DNA from: Macropodus opercularis
Taxonomy: Eukaryota > Chordata > Actinopteri > Anabantiformes > Osphronemidae
NCBI GenBank assembly: GCA_030770545.1
Contig: CM061105.1
Location: 15,490,501-15,554,500, forward strand
DNA length: 64,000 bases
Direction of reading: 5' to 3'
The notes below the pieces were generated by a model, which worked only from the letters and a program-made list of their open reading frames with translations, had not been told where the DNA came from and made no database searches. Below are positions 37,260-49,124 of the stretch, piece by piece; position 1 is the stretch's first letter, and each line of letters opens with the position of its first letter. The position numbers and the translations under genes were made by a program.

Positions 37260-40200
37260 AAGAAGTGACGGAGGTGACAGTTTCCAGATGGAGCAAGATG
37301 AAACTGGGCGAAAGGGAAACATCAAGGTCTGATGGGACCTTTAGAAATATTTTACATTTCATTAACTGTCTGCATGCAGGTTGCACCTAAAGGACCAAGT
37401 TACACTGAGCCCCAGAAAACATTTTACAGCAACGGCTGCTTGATACTTTTACTTTGAAATCGAAATTGACCACTTTTTGAATGTAAATGAAAGGGCTGCA
37501 ACTTTATGATGATTTAATCTAGTAAAACTGGCACAGTTTGTACATTTGACCCAGAGCTTGTCAGATATGAAGTAGATTCATTCATGTTTCCATTAAACAG
37601 GGGCCTATAGGTTACAGCTGCCCTGAGCCACGTTGGAACCATGAAACTTATGTTTGGATAAAATCTGAATCAAACAACTTGTTTCTGTTAAAATGCTGAA
37701 GGGGCTCAGTAACGCGGTGACACATGTTACTGTAGTTTAGCAGTTTTAGTTTAAGTTTAAAAAACCTATGTAGTATTCATATTAAAGAAATCAATATCCA
37801 AATGTACGTGATGTATATTTGAAGTGTTAGAAGTTGAACTTGGCTTTTTTGAGCTGTCCAAGGTGACTCAATCTCAGACCTGTGTGTCTGGAAAATGTCT
37901 AAATTCAGGGCCAGCAGCAAAAACGCAAGCTTTAAGCTTGTCGTTAAGCCTCACTTCTATTTAAAACGCACAAAACCTCCTGAAATGTTTAACCGCAGGA
38001 GACAGAAGTGCCAATTTCTTCCTGGGAAAACTGACAGAAATGGTCAGATCTGACTGTGAAAAATATGATTCTCACACAGATGCTACACTGATCGGTAGTT
38101 AAAACCAAGCTCAGCTAGAACTGGGCACAAAGCATGAGCAGAAAGTCAAACACATCATTTTTATAATGGGATGTGAGCTGCTGACAATAAACCTCATTGA
38201 TCCTGTGTCTTTTGAATATTAACGGATCATTTTCAGGTACAAGCTGTTCAGCTGTTAAGTGCCTTAAATCATCCAGCAGACAAACAGAACCACGCAGGGA
38301 CTAGAAACCGGCTGCAGCAGTGATAAAGGCCAACGTGACAGTTCATGGCATCCTTTATTTAGAGCTCTTGAAGGAGTCAGGTCTGCTTTAGTGTGGAGGT
38401 TGATACCTTTTCACACCTATTGCGTTTTATGAGGAGCAATTATTTACAGAAATAAAATAAAAGAAGAAGCAGACTTTGGGGACCTTTAAGTAGCTATTTC
38501 AAACTGAAACCAGTGAACCAGTCGCACCACGATTTCCTTCCCTGAATCTCTCAAACTGTATCAGGTCAATGAAGATGGTTCTGGCTTCATCTAACTCCTC
38601 TAGCAGAGAAACAGGCCGTTTTCATCAGGACAAGAAGTGTGGCTGAAAACCGGTACTTTTACCAGTACGGCTTTATAAGTTTAAGTCATGTTTGGGCCTC
38701 AAATTATGCCAAGACTCTTAGCAAACCCTTAAAGTGAAGAGCTGAGCTTTGTTTTCACTGAAAGCACAGATCAACTCCTCTTGTGTCAAATGTTTATCTG
38801 TTGATGTGTATTTGTGGAACAAATGTTGACAGGAGAGCAGATCACTGATATCTATAGCTCTATAGCTCCGATCCACGTTGAATGGACCAGGCTAAATCTG
38901 CTTCTCTTTAAATAATCGTGACAAGCGTGCTGCGTTCATGGCACACGGGACCGTAGTCATCAGCTTAGACGAATGATTATGTCTTTCTAACTATACTAAC
39001 AGGGACGATGCACAGCTTTCAACCAAATACAGACACTTGACACCGAGCGAAGGGTTGTAGTGTGATGTGGTCATGTCAGGGTTTTAACCCTACAGTCCTA
39101 ACGTGGGCGTCCATCTCATATGACATGAACATAGCATGACACCAGGGGAAACGACATTCATTCATTTATAAGTGCCAATTTATGGAAATGTGCAAGAAAC
39201 AAAAAATCTATACTACTAATAACTTTATTGCTTCTTTATATATATTTGTATTGTTTTACACTTAAAGCTGCACTGATACATTTTATGAATCAAATAAGTG
39301 TAATGTGACATTTGTAGCTCTAAACCCACTGGGTTTTATGGTCAGGAGTTGGCAGAACTAGGAGGATTTATGACCCCACATCAATAATAATGTTGCTCTG
39401 TAACTGGACTGATGTGGAAACGAAGCTGCGTTTAACTGGTTCTGCCATTTAAAGGCCAGTTAAAGCAGCTTTAGATGAATCAAACCTTTAGATAAGCTCT
39501 CGTTGTGCTGATCATTTTGTACCTTTGATTGACAGCACTTGTTCCCAGTGATGGAATGTGACACTGTTCTTGTGATGGCACTTACTCAAGCTGTTTCCCA
39601 TTGTACTGTATTTATGTTGTTACAGTTAAAAATGTTTGTTCTAAAACTGTCAAATTAAACCTTTTAGTTAACTTCGCTGGCACACAGACGTTTAGAAGAC
39701 GCTTTAGATGACACTGAAGGATCCCGTGGTCCTTCCCGCAGCGTTGATCGCTGTTGTAGTAAATCAATTTAAATCAGTAAATTGGCCAAATAATAATAAA
39801 TGAAGTGATTGATTTGTAGCCTGCTGTCAGTCAAGATTTAATTTGACAGTGTTTATAATTTTGTGAATTATTTTCCTGTTGATGTGACTGTTTTGTTTTA
39901 ACTAATGCTTACATCCATTAAACTGTTACAAAGGCAGATAGTGCATTTCTATTCAGGGCAGCTGTAATTTTCAGGCTGCTTCCATGTTTGTTCTCCAACA
40001 CAAATGAAACTCGATTTACAGATGCGGCTTCCTGAAGACAAACTGCGTGAAGAGTGCAGCTGAAAAATATCTCATGTTTGAGATGATGGCAATGACGAGG
40101 AACTAAAAGCTAAATACGCTGAAGGAACAGCTGCACCATAGTTGGTCTTATTTGCTTTTATCATTTCTGAATCACAGACATCAAAACGTCTTGTACTGTT

Positions 40201-40609
40201 TGTCCTCCAGGTTCCAGCCATTATTAACATAGCAACATGGTCTCAACAGCCAGAAGTCAGAAGGAGTTTCAGTATTAATAACAAAACTGTTCTTTTTTTT
40301 TTTTTTAAAGGTTTCCTACAAAAACATGAACACAATACACAAATAAATACAAAACACATTCTGAGGCAATAATGGAAGCGTAAACTGTTTAGAAGTAAAA
40401 ATGCAGGATGACCTTTCCTTGTTAAATCTCATCCAACATCGTCAGAAAGCTGAAACAAAACATTTAGAATGAACACGTTGAGAATAAGAAGCAGCACAAA
40501 TGTATCACTAGTAGAGTCAAGGTTTCACGGATGTAAAAAGACTGAGTTGTGAGCGATGTGACGGACTGGAATCCACACATCTCCACCATCACTGCAGCGT
40601 GGATGCTAA
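37260..40609. other. convergent intergenic region, no gene seen
   Basis: Holds the 3' UTRs of tmem71 (plus) and the first zinc-finger gene (minus). AATAAA-type signals on the plus strand occur near 38,185 and 38,450; I cannot choose between them. Remarkably few open frames over 60 codons occur here and no transposon was recognised. Confidence 0.45.
40293..40306. repeat. T14 homopolymer
   Basis: Run of 14 T on the plus strand, about 300 bases past the stop of the first zinc-finger gene (A-run on its coding strand). Could be a simple repeat or an old retro-insert tail. Confidence 0.8.
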
Positions 40610-42463
40610 TCAAGTCTTCCCAGCATGCACGGCGACGTGTCGGCGCAGGTGGATCCCCGATATGAACGTCTTGCCGCAGTACGAACACCGGAACTGTTTG
40701 CAGTCTGCGTGGACGGTCATGTGGACCTTCAGGGATCCGGACTGGGCGAAGCGCTTGCCGCAGTGGACGCATCCGTAGCGTTTCTCCCCGGTGTGGACGC
40801 TCTGGTGGCGTTTCAGGTTGCTGGAGTCTGAGAAGCGTTTGCCACAGAGCGCACAGACAAACGGTTTCTCACCCGTGTGGACCCTCATGTGGGTCTTCAG
40901 GTTCTTCAGACAGGACAGAGTTTTGCCACAGCAGTTACAAACAAACGAGCTCCCCCCGCCGCCCTCTCTGCTGTGGATCGCAGCTCTGTTTACTCCACCC
41001 TGATGTCTCCGTTCATCCCTTCTGAGGTAAGCGTTTTGTCTTTCCCTCACTGGATGCTGAGGCTTGTCTGGAGCTGGCGGCGCCCTCTGCTGGCCGTCTG
41101 TGGACGCTGCAGGCTGCTGGTGCTCTGATACGGACAGACTCACCTCAGTGATGGTGAAAGGGAAGCTGCCGCTGCCTGAATCCTCTGAAGCATCCGCACA
41201 TGTTCCGAACACATAGGAGCAGCAGGGACCCTCACTCCGAGGATTCTGGGTTTCGCGAGAGCCGTGTTGCAGCTGCGGCTTGTGCATCAAACAGTCATAG
41301 CTGTTGGTCGTCAGGGTTTTCTGGAGCGACATGGAGGTGGAGCTGACTTCGCTGCTCATCCAGGACTGAGACGATCCGTTGTCTTTATCTGCTTGCTGTT
41401 CCACCGACAGGTGTGGAGCATCCGTCTCCATCACCTGCCCTCCAGTAACACGACAAAAACCTTCTGGAGAGAAAGAAAAACGTCTGACTAGTTAAACCGC
41501 ATCTGTGTAATAAGGTGTTATACACTGAAGCTGCACTCACTGTCTTGGTCAGTCTGGGACCAGGCCTCGTCGTCATCCTCCACTTTGATCACAGTTGTGG
41601 TGCGGTTGGTGGACTCAGCTGCCGGCGGCTGTGGTCACAGCAGGGAGGGAGGAAGAACAAAGACTGAGGGATAACACCAGGACTGCGAGGAGGTAACGTA
41701 AGGCACGAACGCTCACCGTCAGCTGTGGGGTCTCGTGTCCCGAAGCGGACAGAGGATCCTGGGGGGACGCTCGGGACAGCACCACCCCACCTGGAGGACA
41801 CGTTTGAACTGATGGGGGGTCACGTGCAGAAAGATAGTCATGATGTGCTCAGTTTGCAAAACAGCAGCTGTTTTATTTACCGTCTTCACTATTGTCCCAT
41901 AATGCAATGCACGCCGGAAATAAAGGAATTGCTACTATGATAAACAAATATGACCAATTCCTAATGTATGTATTGTTGAACAGCAGCGGTACTGATTATT
42001 AAGACATTATTATTTTATTGCACAAAGCTTTGTTGCCACGCGGCTGTATAATAATAATAATAATAAAGGCCAATAATAAATAGAGAAAAGCATTATGTGA
42101 TAACGCTCATCTTCAGGTTTGTCAACATAAACGTGCACGTTTACCTTCAGGTCTGCGGCTCCTCTTCGCCTCGTTGCCCGGGTGATGAGAGGCCAGTTGG
42201 GCTCGAGCCCGTCCGCTCGCGCTCAACAGCGTGGTGCCGCTCGCAGCCGCCGCGGCTCTCAGGGCGTTCGCGCGGGCGGCTCGCAGCTCCATGAGCCGCA
42301 GCCTCCTGCGCAGCACCTCGTTCTCTTTGCGGTTCCGCGAGATCTCCAGCTGCAGCAGCGAGTAGCCGCTGTCCACGAGCTCGCAGATCTCCGCCACCGC
42401 AGTGTTGGCCAGCACCTCCATGATGGAGGCCAGCTGCGCGTGGAAGGCGGCGGCAGGGGCCAT
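40610..42463 (-). CDS. C2H2 zinc-finger protein, copy A (4 fingers)
   Basis: Probable DNA-binding transcription regulator; no orthologue recognised. Exons on the minus strand: 42463-42145, 41790-41717, 41628-41541, 41463-40610; 1,335 nt, 444 aa. Exon 1 encodes a helix-forming N-terminal domain (FHAQLASIMEVLANTAVAEI, then CELVDSGYSLLQLEISRNRK) shared with the two neighbours, then a basic Ala-rich tail. Exon 3 gives TTTVIKVEDDDEAW, with IKVE fitting the SUMO-acceptor pattern (hydrophobic-Lys-x-Glu). The last exon ends with four C2H2 fingers over about residues 333-440; the first begins FVCNCCGK, and linkers are TGEKP, TGEKR and a decayed ADCKQ before the fourth. For exon 2 the acceptor at 41,790 keeps frame; a closer one at 41,758 does not. 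Starts in a CpG-rich promoter. Confidence 0.85.
42048..42067. repeat. (TAA)n microsatellite
   Basis: About six to seven TAA/ATA units in intron 1 of zinc-finger copy A. Confidence 0.9.
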
Positions 42464-43701
42464 GTTTTGGACTCCGCCGCCTGCTTCTTATTCCCGGCAG
42501 AACTAGAACCGCACGCAACGCTCACCTGGACGCTGACTCCCACCTGGTGTAAACACTGTCGACGAAAACCAGGAAGTGGTGCGAGGAGGAAACGGAAACA
42601 CGTAAAGAGGAGCGCATGCGCAACAAAAATCCAGGTATGACAAGCAGAGAACGTTCATCCGTGAAAACACAGCTCACCTGTAGCTCTTACACACAGAACG
42701 ACCTCAAACCGACAGCTTAAGAGTTAATCTGATTCATTTATTGATCAGACCAAGCCCATCAAAATTAACTTAACTACTGTTGAACAAAGGAAAGTTAAAC
42801 GCCAGGAATATTAACATTTGGGAAGTTGAAGCAGACAATTGCAGGATTAAAAATGTGAAGGGTATAAATACAAAATCTAATCAAAACATTGCAGTCCATT
42901 GATTCCCAATACAACTATTATATCATGTCTGACACTTAAGAGAAGCAGGTTGTGTCCTTTCTGTCGATATCTTTGTTGTTTTATGCTTTGTAGTCAAATT
43001 GTGGCTTTTTGTCTCTTTGACGCGAATCAGTGATTGTTTTGCTTTTCTGGCTGTTGTTTCTTTTCATTGCTCTGTAGTCACATGGGTGGTTTGCAGCTAT
43101 TTGTGGGCATCTCTTTGTTGTTGCGGTTTTCTGTCTCTTTGTCCTCATTTTGTCAGTGTTGCATTCATTGTTTCGCTTCCAGTGTATCTGAAAAATATAG
43201 AAAATGTCCACAACAGTTTCCACAACATGTGGTGACACTGTTCATGTTGGGTATTTTTTTTTTGTTTAAGCCTAACCCAAAGTCCAACAAGTCATTTTCT
43301 CCTGCTACACAGGTTTACTAACAAGACAATGACACATGATGCATAATCACAAAATTGAAGTAAAAGTAGTTTTAAACACCCGTCTAACATTCAACATCTT
43401 TAAACTGCAAAAATGTTAGTGAGATCATTAGTGTTTTAGTTTCCAAGTGACAGTTTGCTGTGTTGCAAGAATGCATGAAACATTATCTTTTTCTTTTTTT
43501 TGTAACATATCAAAACTGTCTTCTTCCTTTGTTTAAAAATTAAGTATTAAACTATTTGTAAAATACTAAAAAGTGATTTGTTAGCCCAAAACTAACAGCA
43601 TCTTTCTTTAGTTTCAACCTTAATTTGTATCATCTCCACGTGTGGTTGGTGCATTTCTCCTTTTAAAAACTGAATACATGCAGAACACATCAGGCACTCA
43701 T
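42464..43701. other. spacer between zinc-finger copies A and B
   Basis: Right after the copy A start (42,464-42,660) lies CpG-rich sequence that should hold its promoter. The rest is AT-rich 3' flank of copy B. No other gene seen. Confidence 0.5.
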
Positions 43702-45803
43702 TTAGACGTTGGGGTGGCATTTCTTCATGTGTAAATTGAGACTGTACTTGACGATGAAGCTCTTGGAGCACAGCTCGCAGGCGTACGGCCGCTCTCCAGA
43801 ATGCACGCTCAGGTGCGACTTCAGGTGAGCCGACTGCGTGAACTTCTTGCCGCACTGGTTGCAGCTGAACGGCCTCTCGCCCGTGTGGATCCGCTGGTGA
43901 ACCTCCAGGTTCTGAGATGTGGCGTACGTCTTGCTGCAGATGGAGCATACGAAACGCTTCCCTCGGACTCCGGCGCTTGGCTGCCTTTCACAGAGCTGCG
44001 ACCGACCTGACTGGTCCCTGTAGAGGGGAAAGTTCATCATTTCGACGTCCTCGTACTCAAACGTTGAGTTGCTGTTTTCAGAGAGCTGGCACTCCGCTGA
44101 GGTCGAACCTGACACGCTGACCAGCTTGAGGCCAAAAGCGTCACTGTTGTCATTTTCTCTTTGGTGAAACTGAGCGAAAGGCAACTGACTTTTTGTCTGT
44201 TTGGTCCACGTGGGGCTGAGATCTATTTCTGTTCTGTTTAAGGGAGGCTCAGATTCTATCACAGTGTTGTTACTAAAATAATTTTGTCTGTTAGTGCTCG
44301 GAGGAACCACTGAGCACTCCTGGACTAGATGGACATCTGGGTCCATCTGTGAGGAGTAAGAACAAACCGAATCGCTGGCCTCCATCTCATCACTGCCGAG
44401 CTGACTGGAGTAGCCGGGCTCGCTACGAGGAGAATCCACGCTGTAAACAGTCACTGTCTTCTTCTGTGTTCCCGCAGACAGCTGGGACGTTTTCAGTGTG
44501 AGCTGTTCAGAACAAGGACTCTCCTCTTTATCGTCACTTCTTGGCCAGTTTCTCTTCAGGTTCTGGCTGATCGGTGTTGATGTGCCACCCTCTCCGGCTG
44601 CAGCTGTACCTCCGTCCCCAGGTATGTTTTCTGAAAGGCAGACAACGTCCAACATCAACCAACTAACTATTCCCAGTGTCATACTCTTAATCCTCCAAAT
44701 GGTCATGTCCCTATTAGTCTGCATATATTTGGCCTGGTACACTTTCAAAACATGATGGTGTATGTTTGCATGATGCATGAACATCATGACCTACACTCAC
44801 CTTCTACAAAGGTGTCTTCACTATCCGAGTCCTCGTCTTTGATCAGCACCACCTCTAGCTATTGAAACCAGGAAATGAACAATAATACCATTAAGGCCAT
44901 AATCAGACCATCATTTCAGCACATTAGCAAATTATTATAATATATATATATATATATACAAAAATAATAGCGCATGAGACATTCATAAAATATAGCATCC
45001 TAATCAAGGAAAAGCATCCGTTGAATCTTTATTTTCATCTTGAAACTAGATATATTGGGAGGCCAGGGTTTCAAACTACAGTTTGAACACTATGTGTTAA
45101 TAATTATATTTGTTTTACCATAGTGACCATGGCCTCAGTTACTTTATTAACTCTATTACCTCTATCTAAACTCAAAGGTAATTATCATGTTGTCAAGGAG
45201 CAGACGTCTTTCAGCCCAAGTTAAGAGGACTGAGGTAAAACCTGCTTATAATGATAGTGTCTGGATAATAATTCAACATGGCTACACACACAGAGCATGT
45301 GCAGTAATTTGTAGCACAGAAAAGGAGAAAATTGACTTCAGAGAAGAAATGAAATGAAATTGAAAATGTAAACACAACCTTGACTGGGCCTGGCAATGAG
45401 TCGTGTACTGTAAACTATATGACAACAAGATCTGTTGTGTGGTTACCTCTTCCCGCACGGTCACCGCATGCTGTCCGCCTCCTTCGCCCACAGCAGCGGC
45501 GTCCCCGCCGCGTCCATTCCGCTGTTGGGGCGCTTCTGCTGCCTTAGAGCCCTGCGCGGTCGATGCCACCTCCACCTCAGCTGCAGGCGTCCCAGCGCCA
45601 CTGCCCCGGACCACGATGGACTCGATGAGGTGCAGCTTCTTCTTCAGGTCCTCGTTCTCCTTGTGGCTGCGGGTGATCTCCATCTGAAGCACCGCGTAGC
45701 CTTCGTCCACCACCTCGCAAATCTCCGCCACCGCGGCTTTGGTCAACGCGCCCATGATGACGAAGAGTTGCTCGTGGAGAGCTTTGCTACTTAAAGCTGC
45801 CAT
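43702..45803 (-). CDS. C2H2 zinc-finger protein, copy B (3 fingers)
   Basis: Paralogue of copies A and C. Exons on the minus strand: 45803-45447, 44858-44801, 44630-43702; 1,344 nt, 447 aa. N-terminal helix: HEQLFVIMGALTKAAVAEIC, then EVVDEGYAVLQMEITRSHKE. Exon 1 is longer than in A and C and ends in phase 0, as if their small second exon had been fused by intron loss. Exon 2 encodes LEVVLIKDEDSD, a hydrophobic run plus IKDE plus acidic residues (SUMO-interaction or SUMO-acceptor type). The last exon has TEIDLSPTWTKQ, shared in form with copy C, and three C2H2 fingers from about residue 365 to 4 residues before the end (FVCSICSK, FSCNQCGK, YACELCSK), with linkers TGERP and SGERP. The third finger closes with an H-x4-H spacing. 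DNA target unknown. Confidence 0.85.
44938..44959. repeat. (TA)n microsatellite
   Basis: About ten TA units in intron 1 of zinc-finger copy B. Confidence 0.9.
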
Positions 45804-46590
45804 CTCACCGCTCGAGGGGAAACCAGGCCGGACCTAAACTCACACGGAACCCAGACGGCCGCTGGAACACGTGATAGTGTCTGCGGTAGCAGAACTAAAT
45901 GTGTTTGGACATTAAATCTGCTGGTTTCCTGCCACAAAGGAGTAAAACGCCTCTTTTTTCTGACTTACACTTCCGGGAAAACACAGGACATTTCAAAATA
46001 AGAGCGTGGTTTTTGCATGAAAAGGTGTCCAGGTAAATTATAGACCATTAATTAGATCTTGAAATAAGTAGTTTTAAAACCAAGTTAAATTAATAGCAGT
46101 AAAAAACGAATAATATAAAAGAGTATTGTTGTATTGTAGTGTTAAACTGTATAAGCCAGTGTAACCAAACAATAACAGAGTATTAAAATAATGTAATAAT
46201 AACACAAAATATGAACAACTGAAATAAGTAAATGTTTTTTATTTTTGAAGGGTTGCCACCCTCAACACTCAACGCTGAAATTAAACTGTTCACTCAAGTC
46301 ATTCAAGCCTGCACTTAAAATTTTTATTATACTGAATTTCAGATATACACAAACCAGTAAATATAACCAAGGCTTCACCAGGCAGTCAGGTCACAGAACT
46401 TCTTTTAAGATGTCTTTTAAAAGGCCTTCGACTTAAAAGCGCTATTTAAATCGGTAATAGTAAAAGCAGTAAGGTTGGAGCTCACTGCGCCTTCCTCTCT
46501 ACTGTGCCGTACCATGAGAGCATATGTTTCAGCAGGTCGCATCACCGTGCTCAGCCCTTTCAGTGTTCATGTCTCCTCCTTGCTGCGGAG
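45804..46590. other. spacer between zinc-finger copies B and C
   Basis: Promoter side of copy B next to 45,804, then AT-rich sequence with the 3' end of copy C. Nothing else recognised. Confidence 0.5.
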
Positions 46591-49124
46591 TTAAACCGGA
46601 GCAGCTCTCTGTTCAGCCGGATGGTGCTTCTGCTGATGGATCCTCAGGTTCTGCTTCCCGGCGAACCTTTTCCCACAGTGCTCACAGGCGAATGGCCGCT
46701 CACCCGTGTGGACGCTCTGGTGTGTCTTCAGGTGTCCCGACTGTGTGAACCGCTTCCCACACTGAGCGCAGCTGTACGGCCGCTCGCCGGTGTGGACACG
46801 CACGTGCGTCTCCAGGCTTCGCGATGATGTAAAGCATTTGCCGCAGTAGCTGCAGACGAAGCGCCTGTCACGGTAGTACCTGTTCAAGTCCACAGGGTCC
46901 AGTCTGGAGCCACTTAGGCCTAGTGTCAAAGGAAAACTTGTCGTATTCAGGTCGGTCGGGCGGTGGTCAGATGTGAGGTATGGCCGATGAGGCACAGACA
47001 GCATGCCCGGCAGCCCCTGACTGGTCCATGTGGAGGAAAGATCCATCTCTGTGTCGTAAGGGAGAGAACTGATCAGAGATACGCCCCGCTTCAGCTCCGA
47101 GGTCCCAGGCAGTGATGCTGGGCTTCCTCCAGACCTCAGAGGGAATGGCTTACTCAGTTCAGCTGCAGACAGAGTTTCACCATCTGACTCTGACGCCAAA
47201 TCAAATACAACATCTACCGAGTTCTTCTCAGTACCAGCAGCCCCAGCAGGCCCCGGAGAGCCTGGTGCACTGTGGCATTCAAGATGCGCCACACGCCCTG
47301 GCAATTTATTGCTGCTGTGATCCCACGGCCTCGTGTCAGCCACTGAGGTGGAGACCATCATCCCAGAGGGTCCTTCGCTTTCATCTGCCTCCGATGGCTG
47401 CACCTCTGTTCCTTCAAATCAACAGACACAGAGTTTAGTAACATTAACAGTGATTTTACATTTCTAAAGACAAACAATCCTTTGCAGATCTCTATTTTTA
47501 AAATTAGAAACCAGTATGTAGTAAAGATGGCGAGAAGATAAGAAAGCTCATCTGACGTCACCGAGCATTTTGAAGAAAACCATGTGTCCGATGATGGTCG
47601 AAGCTTAAACCTGACTGGTGCTACAGAAAGACTTGGTTTGTCAGTTTGAGAAGTCATTCTGGTAAACTAAGCATGCTGAAATAAATCATCTAGAAACATA
47701 ATGTGACAGAAATAACTGAGTCTTTCAACCTTCCACGCTTAATGTTGTGAAGTAGAAAAGGGATATGGAACAATGATTAAGTTTTCTCATGCTCAAGAGC
47801 AGAAGTAAAAACAAAAAAAAAACTGTTAACCTAACGTCTATCAGTTTACAACAGTGTGAAATTGTCATCACAGCTATACGTGTTCCCTTGTGAAAAGCTT
47901 CTCATGGGCTTTTGTGGGTTGTTGTTTTTCCTCACTGTAAGTCCTCTCCCCACAAAGCCTCTTTCACACGCTAGACTTCACAAGTAGCAAAATGCATTTG
48001 CATTGCCCCATGACAAATACTCCGCGCAACTCCACACAACAACTCACTCAGATTTGAAAATGACTGAAGTCCGTTTTTCTCTTACCATCCTCATTGAGCA
48101 GCAGCTCAGCCGTGGAGGCCTTTTCGGCCACCTCCTCTTTCTCCGTTTCTTCCTTTATCAAAACTACATCCTGATCATCCGATTCCTGTGCAGCTGGCAC
48201 AGCGTCCTGAGCGTAGAAATTTAAACGAGTAACTGATTTAATCTGCACCTGAAGAATTATTAACTTATCTTGCAGATGCGTGACCGTATCTTTATTCTCA
48301 CCTTGTTTGCAGCCATCAGGTCTAAAGCTTTAAATCTTTGGGCATTTGCTTTTGGCTGTTTGGCTCCCGCTCTGCTTGGCAAGGCCCGCTCTTGATAGGA
48401 AACAAAACATCAGTAAGTGTCTACACAGTGAAAATACAGGGTCAACGATCTGTGGAGCACATTTTGTATTGACAGCCCAAATCTGCAGTGTAAGTTAGTG
48501 GAAGTAGAAATGCCACAAAACGTAAATACTCCAAGTGTCACTAAACGTGATCGATAACACAGGTTCAAACTCAGTTCAAGCTTAGTTTGGACTTTTGTTT
48601 GTCGAATCCACCAACACTGGACCTAAGAAGGACACTGAAAGCGATCTATCGCAAGGAAATGACGAGTATGAACTGGAAACTTTTCTTGCAGCGTCTCCCG
48701 GTGAAGTTTTGTGGGCACTGCTTTTTACCGTACGAACCAACGGCGGTTAACGGAACGAACCATTCCTCGCTGCCATGACCGGCTCGACCAAAGCGCACAA
48801 TCCCCACCAAACCGCCGATAGTTGCGTTGGAGGATGGCCCCAAAACTCACCAGCCGTGAAATCCACCAGACCCCCGGCGGCCTCCTCCTCCGGGGACGCG
48901 TAATCCAGCACCTCGGCGGTCCCCCGGTGTCCCCTGGCGATGATGGTCTCGATCAGCTCCATCTTCCTCCTCAGCGCCTCGTTCTCCTTGCGGCTGCGGG
49001 TGATCTCCAGCTGCAACACGGCGTAGCTGTCATCCACCAGCTCGCAGATCTCCGCCACCGCCGCTTTGGTCAGCGCCTCCATGATGGATGTCAGCTGAGC
49101 ATGAAACGCCTTGTAAGTCGTCAT
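46591..49124 (-). CDS. C2H2 zinc-finger protein, copy C (3 fingers)
   Basis: Third member of the tandem set. Exons on the minus strand: 49124-48851, 48390-48302, 48206-48086, 47411-46591; 1,305 nt, 434 aa. N-terminal helix: FHAQLTSIMEALTKAAVAEI, then CELVDDSYAVLQLEITRSRK. Exon 2 is basic (RALPSRAGAKQPKANAQRF). Exon 3 is acidic with DQDVVLIKEETEKEE, again hydrophobic run plus IKEE. The last exon has TEMDLSSTWTSQ and three fingers from about residue 346 (FVCSYCGK, YSCAQCGK, FACEHCGK) with TGERP linkers; the last ends HQQKHH. The acceptor for exon 4 (ttgaag) has a poor pyrimidine tract but is the one that keeps frame. An in-frame ATG at 49,346 would add 74 residues with no match in the paralogues, so the ATG at 49,124 (MTTYKAFHAQL) is preferred. 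Divergent from dnaaf11. Confidence 0.85.

Noticed and set aside
41717..41758. Short version of exon 2 of zinc-finger copy A (acceptor at 41,758)
   Set aside because: Breaks the frame and gives an early stop in exon 3; the acceptor at 41,790 keeps phase and yields a sensible peptide.
42147..42640. Overlapping frames on both strands (94-152 codons)
   Set aside because: GC-rich shadow frames of the zinc-finger copy A first exon.
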